The notes below the pieces were generated by a model, which was not told where the DNA came from, did no database searches, and saw only the letters and a list, made by a program, of their open reading frames with translations. Below are positions 1 to 7,311 of a stretch of 11,455 nucleotides of DNA, piece by piece. Numbering within the stretch: position 1 is the stretch's first letter; every line of letters begins with the position of its first letter. This DNA is from Dermatophilaceae bacterium (GTDB lineage: Bacteria > Actinomycetota > Actinomycetes > Actinomycetales > Dermatophilaceae), in contig JABFXB010000543.1 of assembly GCA_013361975.1 (NCBI GenBank), positions 1 to 11,455 on the forward strand. Direction: 5' to 3'. Position numbers and translations under genes: made by a program.

Positions 1-1164
1 CTCGGTGACGCGGCCCTGCGCGACGAGGTCGAGCAGGATGTCGACGCACTCCTCGCCGCCGAACTGGTCGGCGCCGGCCTCGAGGATGAGCTCCATGCGG
101 CCGTGCGGGTCGAGGTGCTCGACGCCCCACGCTCGCGCCGGGAGCACCTGGTCACCGACGTGGTTGTCGTTGACGAGCTCCCAGTCGGTGACGACGACGC
201 CGTCGTAGCCGAGCTTCTCGCGCAGCAGGCCGGTGACGACCTGCTTGTTGTAGCCGAAGCCGATCGGCTCGATGGGCACGCCGTCGACCTCGAGGTCGAT
301 CGGCATGCCGTAGTAGGGCATGATCCCCGCCGTGCCCGCCTCGATGATCGGCGGGAACGGCTTGAGGTGGTCGTCGAACCGCCCGCCGGGATAGACCTGC
401 TCGCGGCCGTAGGGGAAGTGGGCGTCCTCGCCGTCCTTCTGCGGTCCTCCACCGGGGAAGTGCTTGCTCGTGCACGCGACGCTGCCGGCTCCCAGCGAAT
501 CGCCTTGGAAACCCTTGAGGTACGCGACACCGAGCTCGGTGACGAGGTCGGGGTCCTGGCCGAACGTGCCGGCCTGACGGGCCCACCGCGGCTCTGTAGC
601 GAGGTCGAGCGTCGGGTGCAGCGCCGCGCGGATGCCGACCGCGACGTACTCCTGGCGCGCGACGTCGGCGAAACGGCATACGGCCTCGGGGTCGCGCAGC
701 GCCGCCAGCCCGAGCGGCTCGGGCCACTGCGAGAACGCTCCCGCCGAGAACGAGACCCCGACGTTCTCGATGAACGCGTGGCGCGGGTCGGTCGACACCG
801 TCACGGGTATGCCGTGCGGCGTGCGCTCGGCGAGCGCCTGCAGGGCGTTGCTCCACCGCGCCGCCATGCGCGGGTCCTCGAGGGCGTGCACGTTGAAGTG
901 GCTGAGGTGCTTCTCGAGCACGACCGTGCTCGTCGGCGACTTGCTGATGTTGCCGGGGTGCTCGAGGAGCGAGCCGTCGGTGCCGGCCTCGATGACGGTC
1001 TGGAACATCAGGCCGACCTTCTCCTCGAGGGAGAGCCGGCCGAGCAGGTCCTCGACCCGCGACTCGACGTCGAGCCGAGGGTCCTCGTAGGGATCCATCC
1101 GGCCGTTGCCGTTGAGGTCGCGGTACTCCACTCCGTCGTCCGTGGTGCTGAGCTCGGGGCGCAC
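1..1164 (-). CDS. GH3-family beta-glucosidase, 3' end cut by window edge
   Basis: The first 388 codons of a glycoside hydrolase family 3 enzyme are present; the C-terminal part lies outside the window. The frame runs open from the GTG at 1164 to base 1. The protein shows the GH3 (beta/alpha)8 domain: EPRWARQAGTFGQDP at 191-205, KHFPGGGP at 234-241, and GVVVTDW at 322-328, where Asp327 is the expected catalytic nucleophile. Near the N-terminus, residues 16-28 (DLNGNGRMDPYED) form an EF-hand-like loop of a kind seen in other GH3 enzymes. No signal peptide or lipobox is visible, so it should act in the cytoplasm on imported oligosaccharides, releasing glucose from the non-reducing end (family knowledge). 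The GTG is preceded by GAAAGG eight bases away. It starts 47 bp after the stop of the exported hydrolase gene and is the last visible gene of the sugar operon. The exact linkage specificity cannot be read from sequence. Family assignment is firm; substrate is inferred from neighbours. Confidence 0.93.
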   Translation of the reverse strand, partial: MRPELSTTDDGVEYRDLNGNGRMDPYEDPRLDVESRVEDLLGRLSLEEKVGLMFQTVIEAGTDGSLLEHPGNISKSPTSTVVLEKHLSHFNVHALEDPRMAARWSNALQALAERTPHGIPVTVSTDPRHAFIENVGVSFSAGAFSQWPEPLGLAALRDPEAVCRFADVARQEYVAVGIRAALHPTLDLATEPRWARQAGTFGQDPDLVTELGVAYLKGFQGDSLGAGSVACTSKHFPGGGPQKDGEDAHFPYGREQVYPGGRFDDHLKPFPPIIEAGTAGIMPYYGMPIDLEVDGVPIEPIGFGYNKQVVTGLLREKLGYDGVVVTDWELVNDNHVGDQVLPARAWGVEHLDPHGRMELILEAGADQFGGEECVDILLDLVAQGRVTE

Positions 1165-1211
1165 GGGTGCCGCCTTTCGTCGGTGGGTTTCTCGTTGTGG
1201 CGTCGGGCCGG

Positions 1212-2807
1212 TCAGCCGACCGGGCTCGCGCCGAACTCCTCGATGCCGATGACCGGCTGGAGCGCGTTGCGCACGGCAGGCGTCGAGAACGCGCGTCGCA
1301 CCACGTCGTCGCCCAGCACGTTCCCCGCCGCGCCCATGATCATCGCCTGGTCGAGCGACAGGTAGCGACGCGCGACGGTGCCGGACTTCACCGCGATGGC
1401 GTCGAAGAAGCCGCCGCGGCCGTAGGAGTCGAAGTCGGCCTGGATCGCGGCGAGGTTCGTGAAGGCCTCACCGGGCTCGTGCTGCATGGCGAGGAACGAG
1501 GCGTGCGGCGTGACGACGCCGTCGCCGTACGTCGGGTTCGGGTTCGTCGCAGCCCGGCAGGTGCCGAAGCCCGGGTCGTAGTTCGTGCTCTCCTGGTCGG
1601 ACGCGTAGCCGGTGGGGTTGAGCCCGAGCGCGTCGACGCCGTACTCGCGGTAGCCGCCCGCGGGGTTGCTCGACGGGCTGAAGCCCCAGTAGCCGTAGCC
1701 GGCCTCGATGAGGCCGTGCTCGCGCTGGGCCCGCACGTGCAGCGCGTGGTTGCGGCCCCACGACCTCGGCGCCCAGGTGGCCTCGTCGACGAACACGTCG
1801 GGCATGAGCTCCTCGAACATCGAACCGCCCCAGCCCGGCACGACGTGCATGCCGCGGTAGGTGTAGGCGCCCTCGTAGACGTCGATGCCGTAGTAGGTGC
1901 GGTTCTCGCCCACCGGCTGCATCTCGTGCCACGACCAGTCGCAGGAGGCCGGGAAGGTGCGCCACATCGCGAAGTACTGCTTGGGCGGGATCTGGCCGGT
2001 GACGATGCCGAGGTAGCTCGTGATGCGGGTCTCCGACACGGTCGTGTCGTAGTGGTGCGTCGTCAGCCAGACGGGGTCGCCGCCGATGTGGGTGCCCTGG
2101 TAGGTGCCACCGGGACGGCCGTTCTCGTACGGGTAGAAGCCGCCGTGGATGAGGCCTCCGGGGCGCACCCGGTGGGCGGGGTCGCTGTTGTCGTTGTAGA
2201 AGGCGTCCCAGCGCATGCGGTCGAAGATCCGCTGGGCCCAGGGGCGGGCGGCGGCGTCGGACTGCTGCACGACGAGGAGGGCGGCGCCGAGCCAGCCGTT
2301 GTCGACGCTGGAGCAGAAGGGGACGACCTTGTCGCCCGAGCCGGGCCACGTGTGCAGCGTCTTGGCGGTCGCCTCGTCGTACCAGTTGAAGTACATGCCG
2401 CTCGGGGTGTGGTGCTCCATGCCCTCAACGGTGCGCAGCGTGCGGACGAGGCGGGCCGAGGCCTCGCCGCGGGTGATGAGGCCGAGCTCGCGGGCGACGA
2501 CGGTCGACCACAGGTAGCCGCCGATGTTCGTCGGCGACGTGTAGCCCGAACGGTCGCCGGCGGCGAGGGACTCGGGGATGTTGTCGGCCGGGAGGCCGGT
2601 CTTCGGGTCGGTCATCGCCACGAGGCTGCGCCACGTGTCGGCGGCCCACGTGTGCACGCGTCTCTTGTCGAGGGCGAGCGTCGGGGCGCTGCGGACGAAG
2701 GCGGGCGCGCTCGCGGCCCGGGCACCCGGGCTGGGGGCGAGGGCGAAGGCGGCGACCGAGGCCGCCCCGCCCACGAGCAAGGAGCGGCGGCTGGGGATGT
2801 GCTGCAT
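1212..2807 (-). CDS. Tat-exported glucoamylase-like glycoside hydrolase (PF10091 type; possibly endo-beta-1,2-glucanase)
   Basis: A 531-aa secreted hydrolase. The N-terminus has a twin-arginine signal: SRRSLLVGG (Arg7-Arg8), a hydrophobic stretch, and a likely signal peptidase site after ARA (residue 31). The mature part has marks of the 'glucoamylase-like' alpha/alpha-barrel family: GYLWSTVVARELGLI and the ME.H..GMYFNWYD region, then SSVDNGWLGAALLVV, MRWDAFY, MFEELMPDVFVDE, GYGYWGFSPSSNP, DGVVTPHASFLAM, GRGGFFDAI and YLSLDQAMIMGAAGN. Known members of this group include GH144 endo-beta-1,2-glucanases; the Pfam name 'Glycoamylase' is historical. The ATG at 2807 has GGAG eight bases upstream, and an extended reading frame through the upstream permease gene was rejected. 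It lies 23 bp after the permease stop and 47 bp before GH3, so it is almost certainly co-transcribed. Role by inference: extracellular depolymerisation of a glucan before uptake. Family call is fairly sure; beta-1,2 specificity is a hypothesis. Confidence 0.85.
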   Translation of the reverse strand: MQHIPSRRSLLVGGAASVAAFALAPSPGARAASAPAFVRSAPTLALDKRRVHTWAADTWRSLVAMTDPKTGLPADNIPESLAAGDRSGYTSPTNIGGYLWSTVVARELGLITRGEASARLVRTLRTVEGMEHHTPSGMYFNWYDEATAKTLHTWPGSGDKVVPFCSSVDNGWLGAALLVVQQSDAAARPWAQRIFDRMRWDAFYNDNSDPAHRVRPGGLIHGGFYPYENGRPGGTYQGTHIGGDPVWLTTHHYDTTVSETRITSYLGIVTGQIPPKQYFAMWRTFPASCDWSWHEMQPVGENRTYYGIDVYEGAYTYRGMHVVPGWGGSMFEELMPDVFVDEATWAPRSWGRNHALHVRAQREHGLIEAGYGYWGFSPSSNPAGGYREYGVDALGLNPTGYASDQESTNYDPGFGTCRAATNPNPTYGDGVVTPHASFLAMQHEPGEAFTNLAAIQADFDSYGRGGFFDAIAVKSGTVARRYLSLDQAMIMGAAGNVLGDDVVRRAFSTPAVRNALQPVIGIEEFGASPVG

Positions 2808-2830
2808 GGGGTGTTCTCCGTTCACAGGGG

Positions 2831-3706
2831 TCACTTGAGACCGGTGGTGGCGATGCCCTCGATGAAGCGCTTCTGGAAGATGAGGAAGACCACGAGGATG
2901 GGGACGATCACGACCGTGGCACCGGCGAGCAGCAGGCCGTAGTTCGTGCTGTTCTGGCCGGTCGAGTAGAGGGCGAGCGCCACGGGGAGGGTGTACCTGT
3001 CCTCGGACTGGGCCACGACGAGCGGCCAGAGGAAGTTGTTCCAGCTGCCGAGGAAGGTGAGGATGCCGAGCGTCGCGAGCGCGGGACCGCAGAGCGGGAG
3101 GATGATCTTCCAGAAGATCCGCAGCTCGCCCGCCCCGTCGACGCGGCCGGCGTCGAGCAGGTCCTTGGGCAGCCCGAGGATGAACTGGCGCATGAGGAAC
3201 ACGCCGAACGGGCTGACGAGGAACGGCAGGAAGAGGCCGGGCAGCGAGTCGATGAGGCCGGCGTTCGCGACGAGCACGAAGAGCGGCACGAAGGTGACGA
3301 CGCCCGGGATCATCAGCGTCGTCATCACGGCGACGAAGATGAAGCGCTTGCCCTTGAAGTCGAGCATCGCGAGCGCGTAGCCGAGCATCGAGCAGAAGAC
3401 GAGGTTGCCGATGGTCACGACGACAGCGACGACGATCGAGTTGGTGAAGAACTGGCCGAAGCTCAGCTTGTCGAACAGCTGCGTGTAGTTGTCGAGCGAG
3501 GCGCTCTCGGGCAGCCAGGTCGGTGGCACCTGCCGCAGCTCGCCCTCGCCCTTGAAGCTGCCGAGCACCATCCAGACGAACGGTGCGACGACGGCCACCA
3601 GGGCGACGGTGAGGATGACGTAGAGCCACCACTTGCCACCCTGGCTCGAGCCGACCATGCCCGACCGGGGCTTGGCGACGCGACGTGGTGCGGTGTCGAC
3701 CGACAT
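2831..3706 (-). CDS. Carbohydrate ABC transporter permease, MalG type
   Basis: A 291-aa inner-membrane permease of the binding-protein-dependent sugar importer class (MalG/AraQ side). A polar N-terminal tail of about 25 residues precedes the first membrane segment (about 26-48). Further segments follow at roughly 90-112, 122-148, 153-175, 205-228 and 257-278. The cytoplasmic EAA loop that docks on the ATPase is recognisable at 185-205, centred on DAGRVDGAGELRIFWKIILP. The canonical EAA triplet is altered to DAG, but the D-G spacing is kept. The ATG at 3706 follows the MalF-type stop by two bases (TGA-CC-ATG), and an AGGA ribosome site lies seven bases upstream, so the two permeases are translationally linked and probably made in equal amounts. 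With the MalF-type partner it should form the heterodimeric channel for oligosaccharides. The sugar is not readable from the permease itself. Confidence 0.95.
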   Translation of the reverse strand: MSVDTAPRRVAKPRSGMVGSSQGGKWWLYVILTVALVAVVAPFVWMVLGSFKGEGELRQVPPTWLPESASLDNYTQLFDKLSFGQFFTNSIVVAVVVTIGNLVFCSMLGYALAMLDFKGKRFIFVAVMTTLMIPGVVTFVPLFVLVANAGLIDSLPGLFLPFLVSPFGVFLMRQFILGLPKDLLDAGRVDGAGELRIFWKIILPLCGPALATLGILTFLGSWNNFLWPLVVAQSEDRYTLPVALALYSTGQNSTNYGLLLAGATVVIVPILVVFLIFQKRFIEGIATTGLK

Positions 3707-3708
3707 GG

Positions 3709-4725
3709 TCAGGTCCTCTCTCGCAGCAGCCGGAACTGGATGGCCGTGACGATCGCGATGACGACGAAGATGAGGTAGCTCATCGCCGAGGCGAGGCCGT
3801 AGTTGCCGAAGCCGAACTGCTGGTACGTGTAGTAGGACACCGTCATGGTGCTGTTGAGCGGCCCGCCCTTGGTCATGACGAACGGCTCCTCGAAGACCTG
3901 GAGGTAGCCGATCGAGGTGGTCACCATGACGAAGAGCATGGTCGGGCGCAGCAGCGGCAGGGTGACGTGCCGGAACCTCTTCCACGCGTTGGCGCCGTCG
4001 ATGGCAGCGGCCTCGTGCAGCTCGGCCGGCACCGCCTGCAGCCCGGCGAGGAAGATGATCATCGCCGTGCCGAAGTTGCGCCACGCGGCCATGATGATGA
4101 GCGCGGGCATCGACCAGTCGGGGTCGCCGAGCCAGTTCGGGCCGCTGATGCCGACCCAGCCGAGCACGGTGTTGATGAGCCCGCCCGGGTCCTGCAGCAG
4201 GAAGCGCCACACGACCGCGACCGCGACGATCGAGGTGATGACCGGCATGTAGAAGCCGAGCCGGAAGATCGCACGGAACCGGGTGATGCCCTTGTCGAGC
4301 GCGAGCGCGGCGGCGAGGGCGAGCACGAGGGTCAGCGGCACCCCGACGAGCACGAAGTACGCCGTGTTGGCCGCGGCCTTGCGGAAGATCGGGTCGGACA
4401 GCGCCTTCGTGAAGTTGTCGAAACCGATGATGTTGACCGAGAAGGGCTTTCGCAGGTCGCGGGCCCTCGTGTCGGTGATGCTCATGAAGAGCGACTGCAC
4501 CACCGGCCACGCCGTGAAGGCGAGGAAGAGCAGGCAGAAGGGGATCGCGAGGATCCAGGCCGCCCGGCCCTCCCGGGCCCGGGCCGTGCCGCGGCCGCGG
4601 GAGGTCCGGGAGCCTCCGTCACCCGCCCCCCGGGGCGACCTGTCGTCAGGTCGCCCCGGGGCGGCTGCCGGGGGTGGCGTCACGGGCCCGGTGGGGGACC
4701 CGGTCGTGCCGGTGTGGGCGGTCAC
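3709..4725 (-). CDS. Carbohydrate ABC transporter permease, MalF/UgpA type
   Basis: A 338-aa permease, partner of the MalG-type protein. Residues 1-52 form a Pro/Gly/Arg-rich, probably disordered cytoplasmic tail. The first membrane segment is at about 56-80, with further segments near 119-143, 160-178, 207-229, 262-280 and 311-333. The EAA loop is canonical: EAAAIDGANAWKRFRHVTLP at 238-257. The start is a GTG four bases after the TGA of the binding-protein gene. No strong ribosome site precedes it, so translation is probably coupled. There is no ATG, GTG or TTG between residue 15 (a second, in-frame GTG) and the first membrane segment, so the low-complexity tail is probably translated. The tail's codons 22-33 hold a 15-bp perfect inverted repeat (listed separately). 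No ATPase gene is in the cluster; a shared MsiK-like ATPase elsewhere is the usual actinobacterial solution (family knowledge). Confidence 0.95.
   Translation of the reverse strand: MTAHTGTTGSPTGPVTPPPAAAPGRPDDRSPRGAGDGGSRTSRGRGTARAREGRAAWILAIPFCLLFLAFTAWPVVQSLFMSITDTRARDLRKPFSVNIIGFDNFTKALSDPIFRKAAANTAYFVLVGVPLTLVLALAAALALDKGITRFRAIFRLGFYMPVITSIVAVAVVWRFLLQDPGGLINTVLGWVGISGPNWLGDPDWSMPALIIMAAWRNFGTAMIIFLAGLQAVPAELHEAAAIDGANAWKRFRHVTLPLLRPTMLFVMVTTSIGYLQVFEEPFVMTKGGPLNSTMTVSYYTYQQFGFGNYGLASAMSYLIFVVIAIVTAIQFRLLRERT
4628..4661 (-). repeat. 15-bp perfect inverted repeat, 4-nt loop, inside start of MalF-type gene
   Basis: Arms CCCCGGGGCGACCTG (4628-4642) and CAGGTCGCCCCGGGG (4647-4661) pair perfectly around the loop TCGT. 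No T-tract follows on either strand, so it is not a standard intrinsic terminator. It lies about 65-100 bases into the permease gene, just after the binding-protein gene. That is the position where hairpins in other sugar operons (for example between malE and malF) protect the upstream binding-protein mRNA. A similar role here is inference. It could also be a by-product of GC-rich, low-complexity coding sequence. Confidence 0.6.
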
Positions 4726-4729
4726 GCGA

Positions 4730-6016
4730 TCACATGCCCGTACCGATGGAGTCGGCCTGCTGCTGGGCGCTCTTGAGGCCGGTCGCCGGGTCCTCGCCGC
4801 TCTTGGTGATCTTCTCCAGCTCGGTGTCGAGGCCCTTGACGGCCTGCTCCCACGTGGGGAACGACGGCGGGGCCTTGGCGGTCTCGAGCTGCTTGCCGAA
4901 GACGGCGAGCTTCTTGTCGGCCGCGAGGGTCGGGTCCTGCCACGCGCTCTTGACCGAGGGCAGGTCGGTCGAGAGCGTGTACCACTTGGCCTGGACCTTG
5001 GGGTCGGCGAGCCAGCTGACGAACTTCCAGGACGTGTCGCGGTTCTTCGTGTTCTTGAAGACGACGAAGTTCGAGCCGCCGACGAACGACGAGGAGCCCG
5101 CCGAGCCGGCCGGGATCGGCGCGACGTTGTACTTGTCCTTGAAGCCGGGGCCGCCGACCTTCTCGACGGCGGACATCATCCACGGGCCGGAGATGAACAT
5201 CGGGACCGTGCCCTTGGCGAAGTCGGGCTCGGTGGTCGGGGTCGCCGGGGCGGCCTTGTTGGAGATGCCGTCGGTGAAGAACGACTGGTAGTACTTCGCG
5301 GCCTTGAGGATCTGCGGGCTGTCGAAGTTGTAGGCCTTGCCGCCGTCCTTGGTGAGGTCGGCGCCGTCGGACCACGCGAACGGCATGAGGGTCTGCCAGG
5401 AGCCCTCGCCGCCGGCCTGCAGGCCGATGCCCCACTTGGCGCCGGCCTTGGTCTGCATGGCCTTGGCCATGTCCTTGAGGCCCTGCCAGTCGGTGGGGGC
5501 GGCGTCGAAGCCGGCCTTCTTGGCGAGGTCGGAGCGGTAGAAGAGGACACGGGTCTCGACGTACCAGGGGATGCCGTAGGAGGTGCCGTTCACCTCGGTC
5601 GTCTTCTGCGCGCCCTCGAAGAAGGCGGACTTGTCGACCTGCGAGGGCGTCGGGTCGAGGGCGTCGCTGGCCGCGAACTCGCCCATCCAGGTGGTGCCGA
5701 CCATGGCGACGTCCGGGGTCTTGCCCGCGGCGATCGCGGCGGTGAACTTGTCGTGCGCGGCGTCCCACGGGATCGCCGTCACCTTCACCTTGACGCCGGG
5801 GTTGGCCGTCTCGAAGTCCTTGGTGAGCTTGGGGAGGTTGTCGCCCTCGGCGCCCATGGCCCAGACGGTGATCTCGCCGGTGGCCTTGCCGGAGCTGACG
5901 GCTGCGCCGGTCTGGGCCGCGCCGGAGCCGCCGTTCTCGCCGTCGCGACCGCAGGCGGTCACGGTGAGGGCGGTGGCCGTCATGCACGCGATCGTGATGG
6001 CTGTGGTGCGTCTCAT
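4730..6016 (-). CDS. Extracellular sugar-binding lipoprotein of ABC importer (SBP_bac_1 type)
   Basis: A 428-aa solute-binding lipoprotein. The signal peptide starts MRRTT and ends in a lipobox VTAC, with Cys22 as the lipidated residue, so it is tethered to the outer face of the membrane. A Gly/Ser/Ala linker (23-47) leads into the periplasmic-binding-protein fold: GEITVWAMGAEGD, then FETANPGVKVKVTAIPWD, KFTAAIAAGKTPDVAMVGTTW, GTSYGIPWYVETRVLFYR and FAKGTVPMFISGPWMM. These mark family 1 carbohydrate-binding proteins (MalE/UgpB-like). Length is normal for the family. The ATG at 6016 is preceded by AAGGAAGTGAG, a usable ribosome site with slightly long spacing. It is the first structural gene after the repressor and lies 127 bp downstream of it. 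Likely ligands are gluco-oligosaccharides, inferred from the two hydrolases downstream, not from the binding site. Confidence 0.96.
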   Translation of the reverse strand: MRRTTAITIACMTATALTVTACGRDGENGGSGAAQTGAAVSSGKATGEITVWAMGAEGDNLPKLTKDFETANPGVKVKVTAIPWDAAHDKFTAAIAAGKTPDVAMVGTTWMGEFAASDALDPTPSQVDKSAFFEGAQKTTEVNGTSYGIPWYVETRVLFYRSDLAKKAGFDAAPTDWQGLKDMAKAMQTKAGAKWGIGLQAGGEGSWQTLMPFAWSDGADLTKDGGKAYNFDSPQILKAAKYYQSFFTDGISNKAAPATPTTEPDFAKGTVPMFISGPWMMSAVEKVGGPGFKDKYNVAPIPAGSAGSSSFVGGSNFVVFKNTKNRDTSWKFVSWLADPKVQAKWYTLSTDLPSVKSAWQDPTLAADKKLAVFGKQLETAKAPPSFPTWEQAVKGLDTELEKITKSGEDPATGLKSAQQQADSIGTGM

Positions 6017-6143
6017 CGGTGTCTCACTTCCTTGTGTGCTCTTCGAGACGAGCAGGGTTTCGGGGGTGGAGGTGGTGTTTCGTGGGGTGGTCGGGGTGGC
6101 CTGGCGGCGGGTGCCCGGTGGGGACGGGCGGGGGCGTATGCCG
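6017..6143 (-). promoter_or_regulatory. C-rich, G-poor leader between repressor and binding-protein genes (possible Rho-entry/attenuation region)
   Basis: In the transcribed sense the 127 bases are strongly C-rich. In 6061-6120 I count 36 C, 10 G, 13 A and 1 U on the RNA strand. This resembles rut-type Rho-loading sequence and lacks any strong hairpin. No copy of the LacI-type operator and no convincing -35/-10 pair was seen, so the downstream genes may depend on read-through from the repressor promoter. The opposite strand carries several G-runs (6062-6066, 6084-6087, 6093-6096, 6109-6111, 6120-6123, 6126-6128, 6130-6134). Confidence 0.3.
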
Positions 6144-7244
6144 TCAGGTCGCGCGGGTGGACGGGGTGGCGCGAGGCCGCGGGGTGCAGCCGCAGGATCC
6201 TCGGATGATCACCTGGGTGGGGAGGACGCGCGGCGCAGCGAGCAGCTCGGCCCCGTGGACCCGTTGGTGCAGACGTTCGGCCGCGAGCGCCCCGAGCTCA
6301 CGGACGGGTTGGCGCACGGTCGTCATGCCGGGGCGCACGTAGCGGGAGGTCATGACGTCGTCCCAGCCGACCACCGCGATGTCGCCGGGCACGTCGCGGC
6401 CGGCGTCCTGCAGGTGGCTCATGATCGACAGGGCGAGCTCGTCGTTGGCGCACACGAGCGCGTCGGCGGTGATCTCGCCGGCGAGGACCTGCTCGGCGAC
6501 GGCTTCACCCGCGCCCTCGCGGAAGGGGACGCGCACCGGTTCGGCCGGCTCGAGGCCCTGCGCGCGGTGGGCGGCGACGAAGCCGGCGTGACGCTCGCTG
6601 ATGTCGGGGGCGCCGTCGGGGTCACCGACGAAGAGGAGCCGGCGGCGCCCGTGGTCGAGCACGTGCTCGGTGAGCTTCTGGGCGCTGTGGGCGTTCTCGG
6701 CGCCGACGCTCTCGATTCCCTCCTGCGGCGAGCCGGCGATGATGACGACCGGCTTCTTGCCGTGCAGCGCCTTGGCGACGGCCGGGGGCATGGCGGCCGA
6801 TCCCAGGACGGCGATGGCGTCGACGTGGGTGGCGAGCTGGCGCACCGCGCGGGCGATGTCGGCCTTGCCCTCGGTCAGCATGAGGGTGACGCTCTGGCCG
6901 AGCTCGGCGGCACGGGACTCGAAACCCATGAGCAGCTCGGAGTAGTAGGGACCGGTGAGCTCGGGGAGCACCAGGCCGTGGGCCTCGTGGTGGCGCACGG
7001 CGAGGCTGCGGGCGGCGCCGAGGGGCACGTAGTCGAGCTCGTCGACGGCGTCGAGCACCTTCTGGGTCGTCTTGGCGGAGACGGTGCCGGCGCCCTGCAG
7101 CACTCGCGAGACGGTGGCGATGGAGACGCCGGCGCGCTCGGCGACCGAGTAGATCGTGGCGCCGGCGTGGGTGGCGCCGGACGCGACCGCCACGGGCGGT
7201 GGGGTCGGCGCGTCGGCCGGCGTCTGCTTGCGTGCCGCTGCCAC
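6144..7244 (-). CDS. LacI-family transcriptional regulator of the sugar operon
   Basis: A 366-aa LacI/GalR repressor. After a variable N-terminal extension of about 28 residues comes the DNA-binding helix-turn-helix, IYSVAERAGVSIATVSRVLQ at 31-50. The hinge helix with the minor-groove Leu is in YVPLGAARSLA (72-82). The effector domain, of periplasmic-binding-protein fold, then runs to the end (HGLVLPELTGPYYSELLMG, ALVCANDELALSIM, GDIAVVGWDD, TTVRQPVRELG). The chosen start is the GTG at 7244, which has an ideal GGAGGT ribosome site six bases upstream. A longer reading from an ATG at 7355 would place the operator inside the gene and was rejected. The extension before the HTH is longer than usual, but no later start is attractive. 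The gene is first in the operon and directly behind a palindromic operator. Autorepression relieved by an imported sugar is the likely mode. Confidence 0.95.
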   Translation of the reverse strand: MAAARKQTPADAPTPPPVAVASGATHAGATIYSVAERAGVSIATVSRVLQGAGTVSAKTTQKVLDAVDELDYVPLGAARSLAVRHHEAHGLVLPELTGPYYSELLMGFESRAAELGQSVTLMLTEGKADIARAVRQLATHVDAIAVLGSAAMPPAVAKALHGKKPVVIIAGSPQEGIESVGAENAHSAQKLTEHVLDHGRRRLLFVGDPDGAPDISERHAGFVAAHRAQGLEPAEPVRVPFREGAGEAVAEQVLAGEITADALVCANDELALSIMSHLQDAGRDVPGDIAVVGWDDVMTSRYVRPGMTTVRQPVRELGALAAERLHQRVHGAELLAAPRVLPTQVIIRGSCGCTPRPRATPSTRAT

Positions 7245-7250
7245 TGGTCC

Positions 7251-7256
7251 ACCTCC
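7251..7256 (-). promoter_or_regulatory. Strong ribosome binding site deciding the GTG start of the LacI gene
   Basis: The minus strand reads GGAGGT followed by six bases and GTG. It is the best Shine-Dalgarno match in the operon and supports the GTG at 7244 over upstream in-frame starts. Confidence 0.85.
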
Positions 7257-7285
7257 GGGTCTCGTCGTTGAGTCGTCTGCGCAGT

Positions 7286-7299
7286 TGTAAGCGCTTACA
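7286..7299. promoter_or_regulatory. LacI-family operator, perfect 14-bp palindrome TGTAAGCGCTTACA
   Basis: TGTAAGC and GCTTACA form a perfect dyad with a central CG, which is the classic LacI/GalR-family operator shape (compare cre-like sites). It lies 42 bp upstream of the repressor start, just after a candidate promoter, where a bound repressor would block initiation or clearance. No other copy was seen in the window, so this one site probably controls the whole leftward operon. Confidence 0.85.
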
Positions 7300-7311
7300 T
7301 GTTCCTTTTCC

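Noticed and set aside
2710..2740. GCCCGGG-CA-CCCGGGC palindrome in the Tat-signal region
   Set aside because: A short stem built from a self-palindromic GC hexamer repeated in Pro/Gly/Ala codons, expected by chance at this GC content.
1212..3632. A single 806-codon open frame joining the exported hydrolase to sequence opposite the permease gene
   Set aside because: The first part is an out-of-frame, Arg/Pro-rich shadow of the MalG-type gene. The Tat signal and ribosome site fix the true start at 2807.
103..6208. Several long plus-strand open frames (for example 103-1365, 1167-2942, 4283-6208)
   Set aside because: These are mirror frames of high-GC genes on the other strand. They show Arg/Gly/Val-rich composition, no recognisable domain and no ribosome sites.
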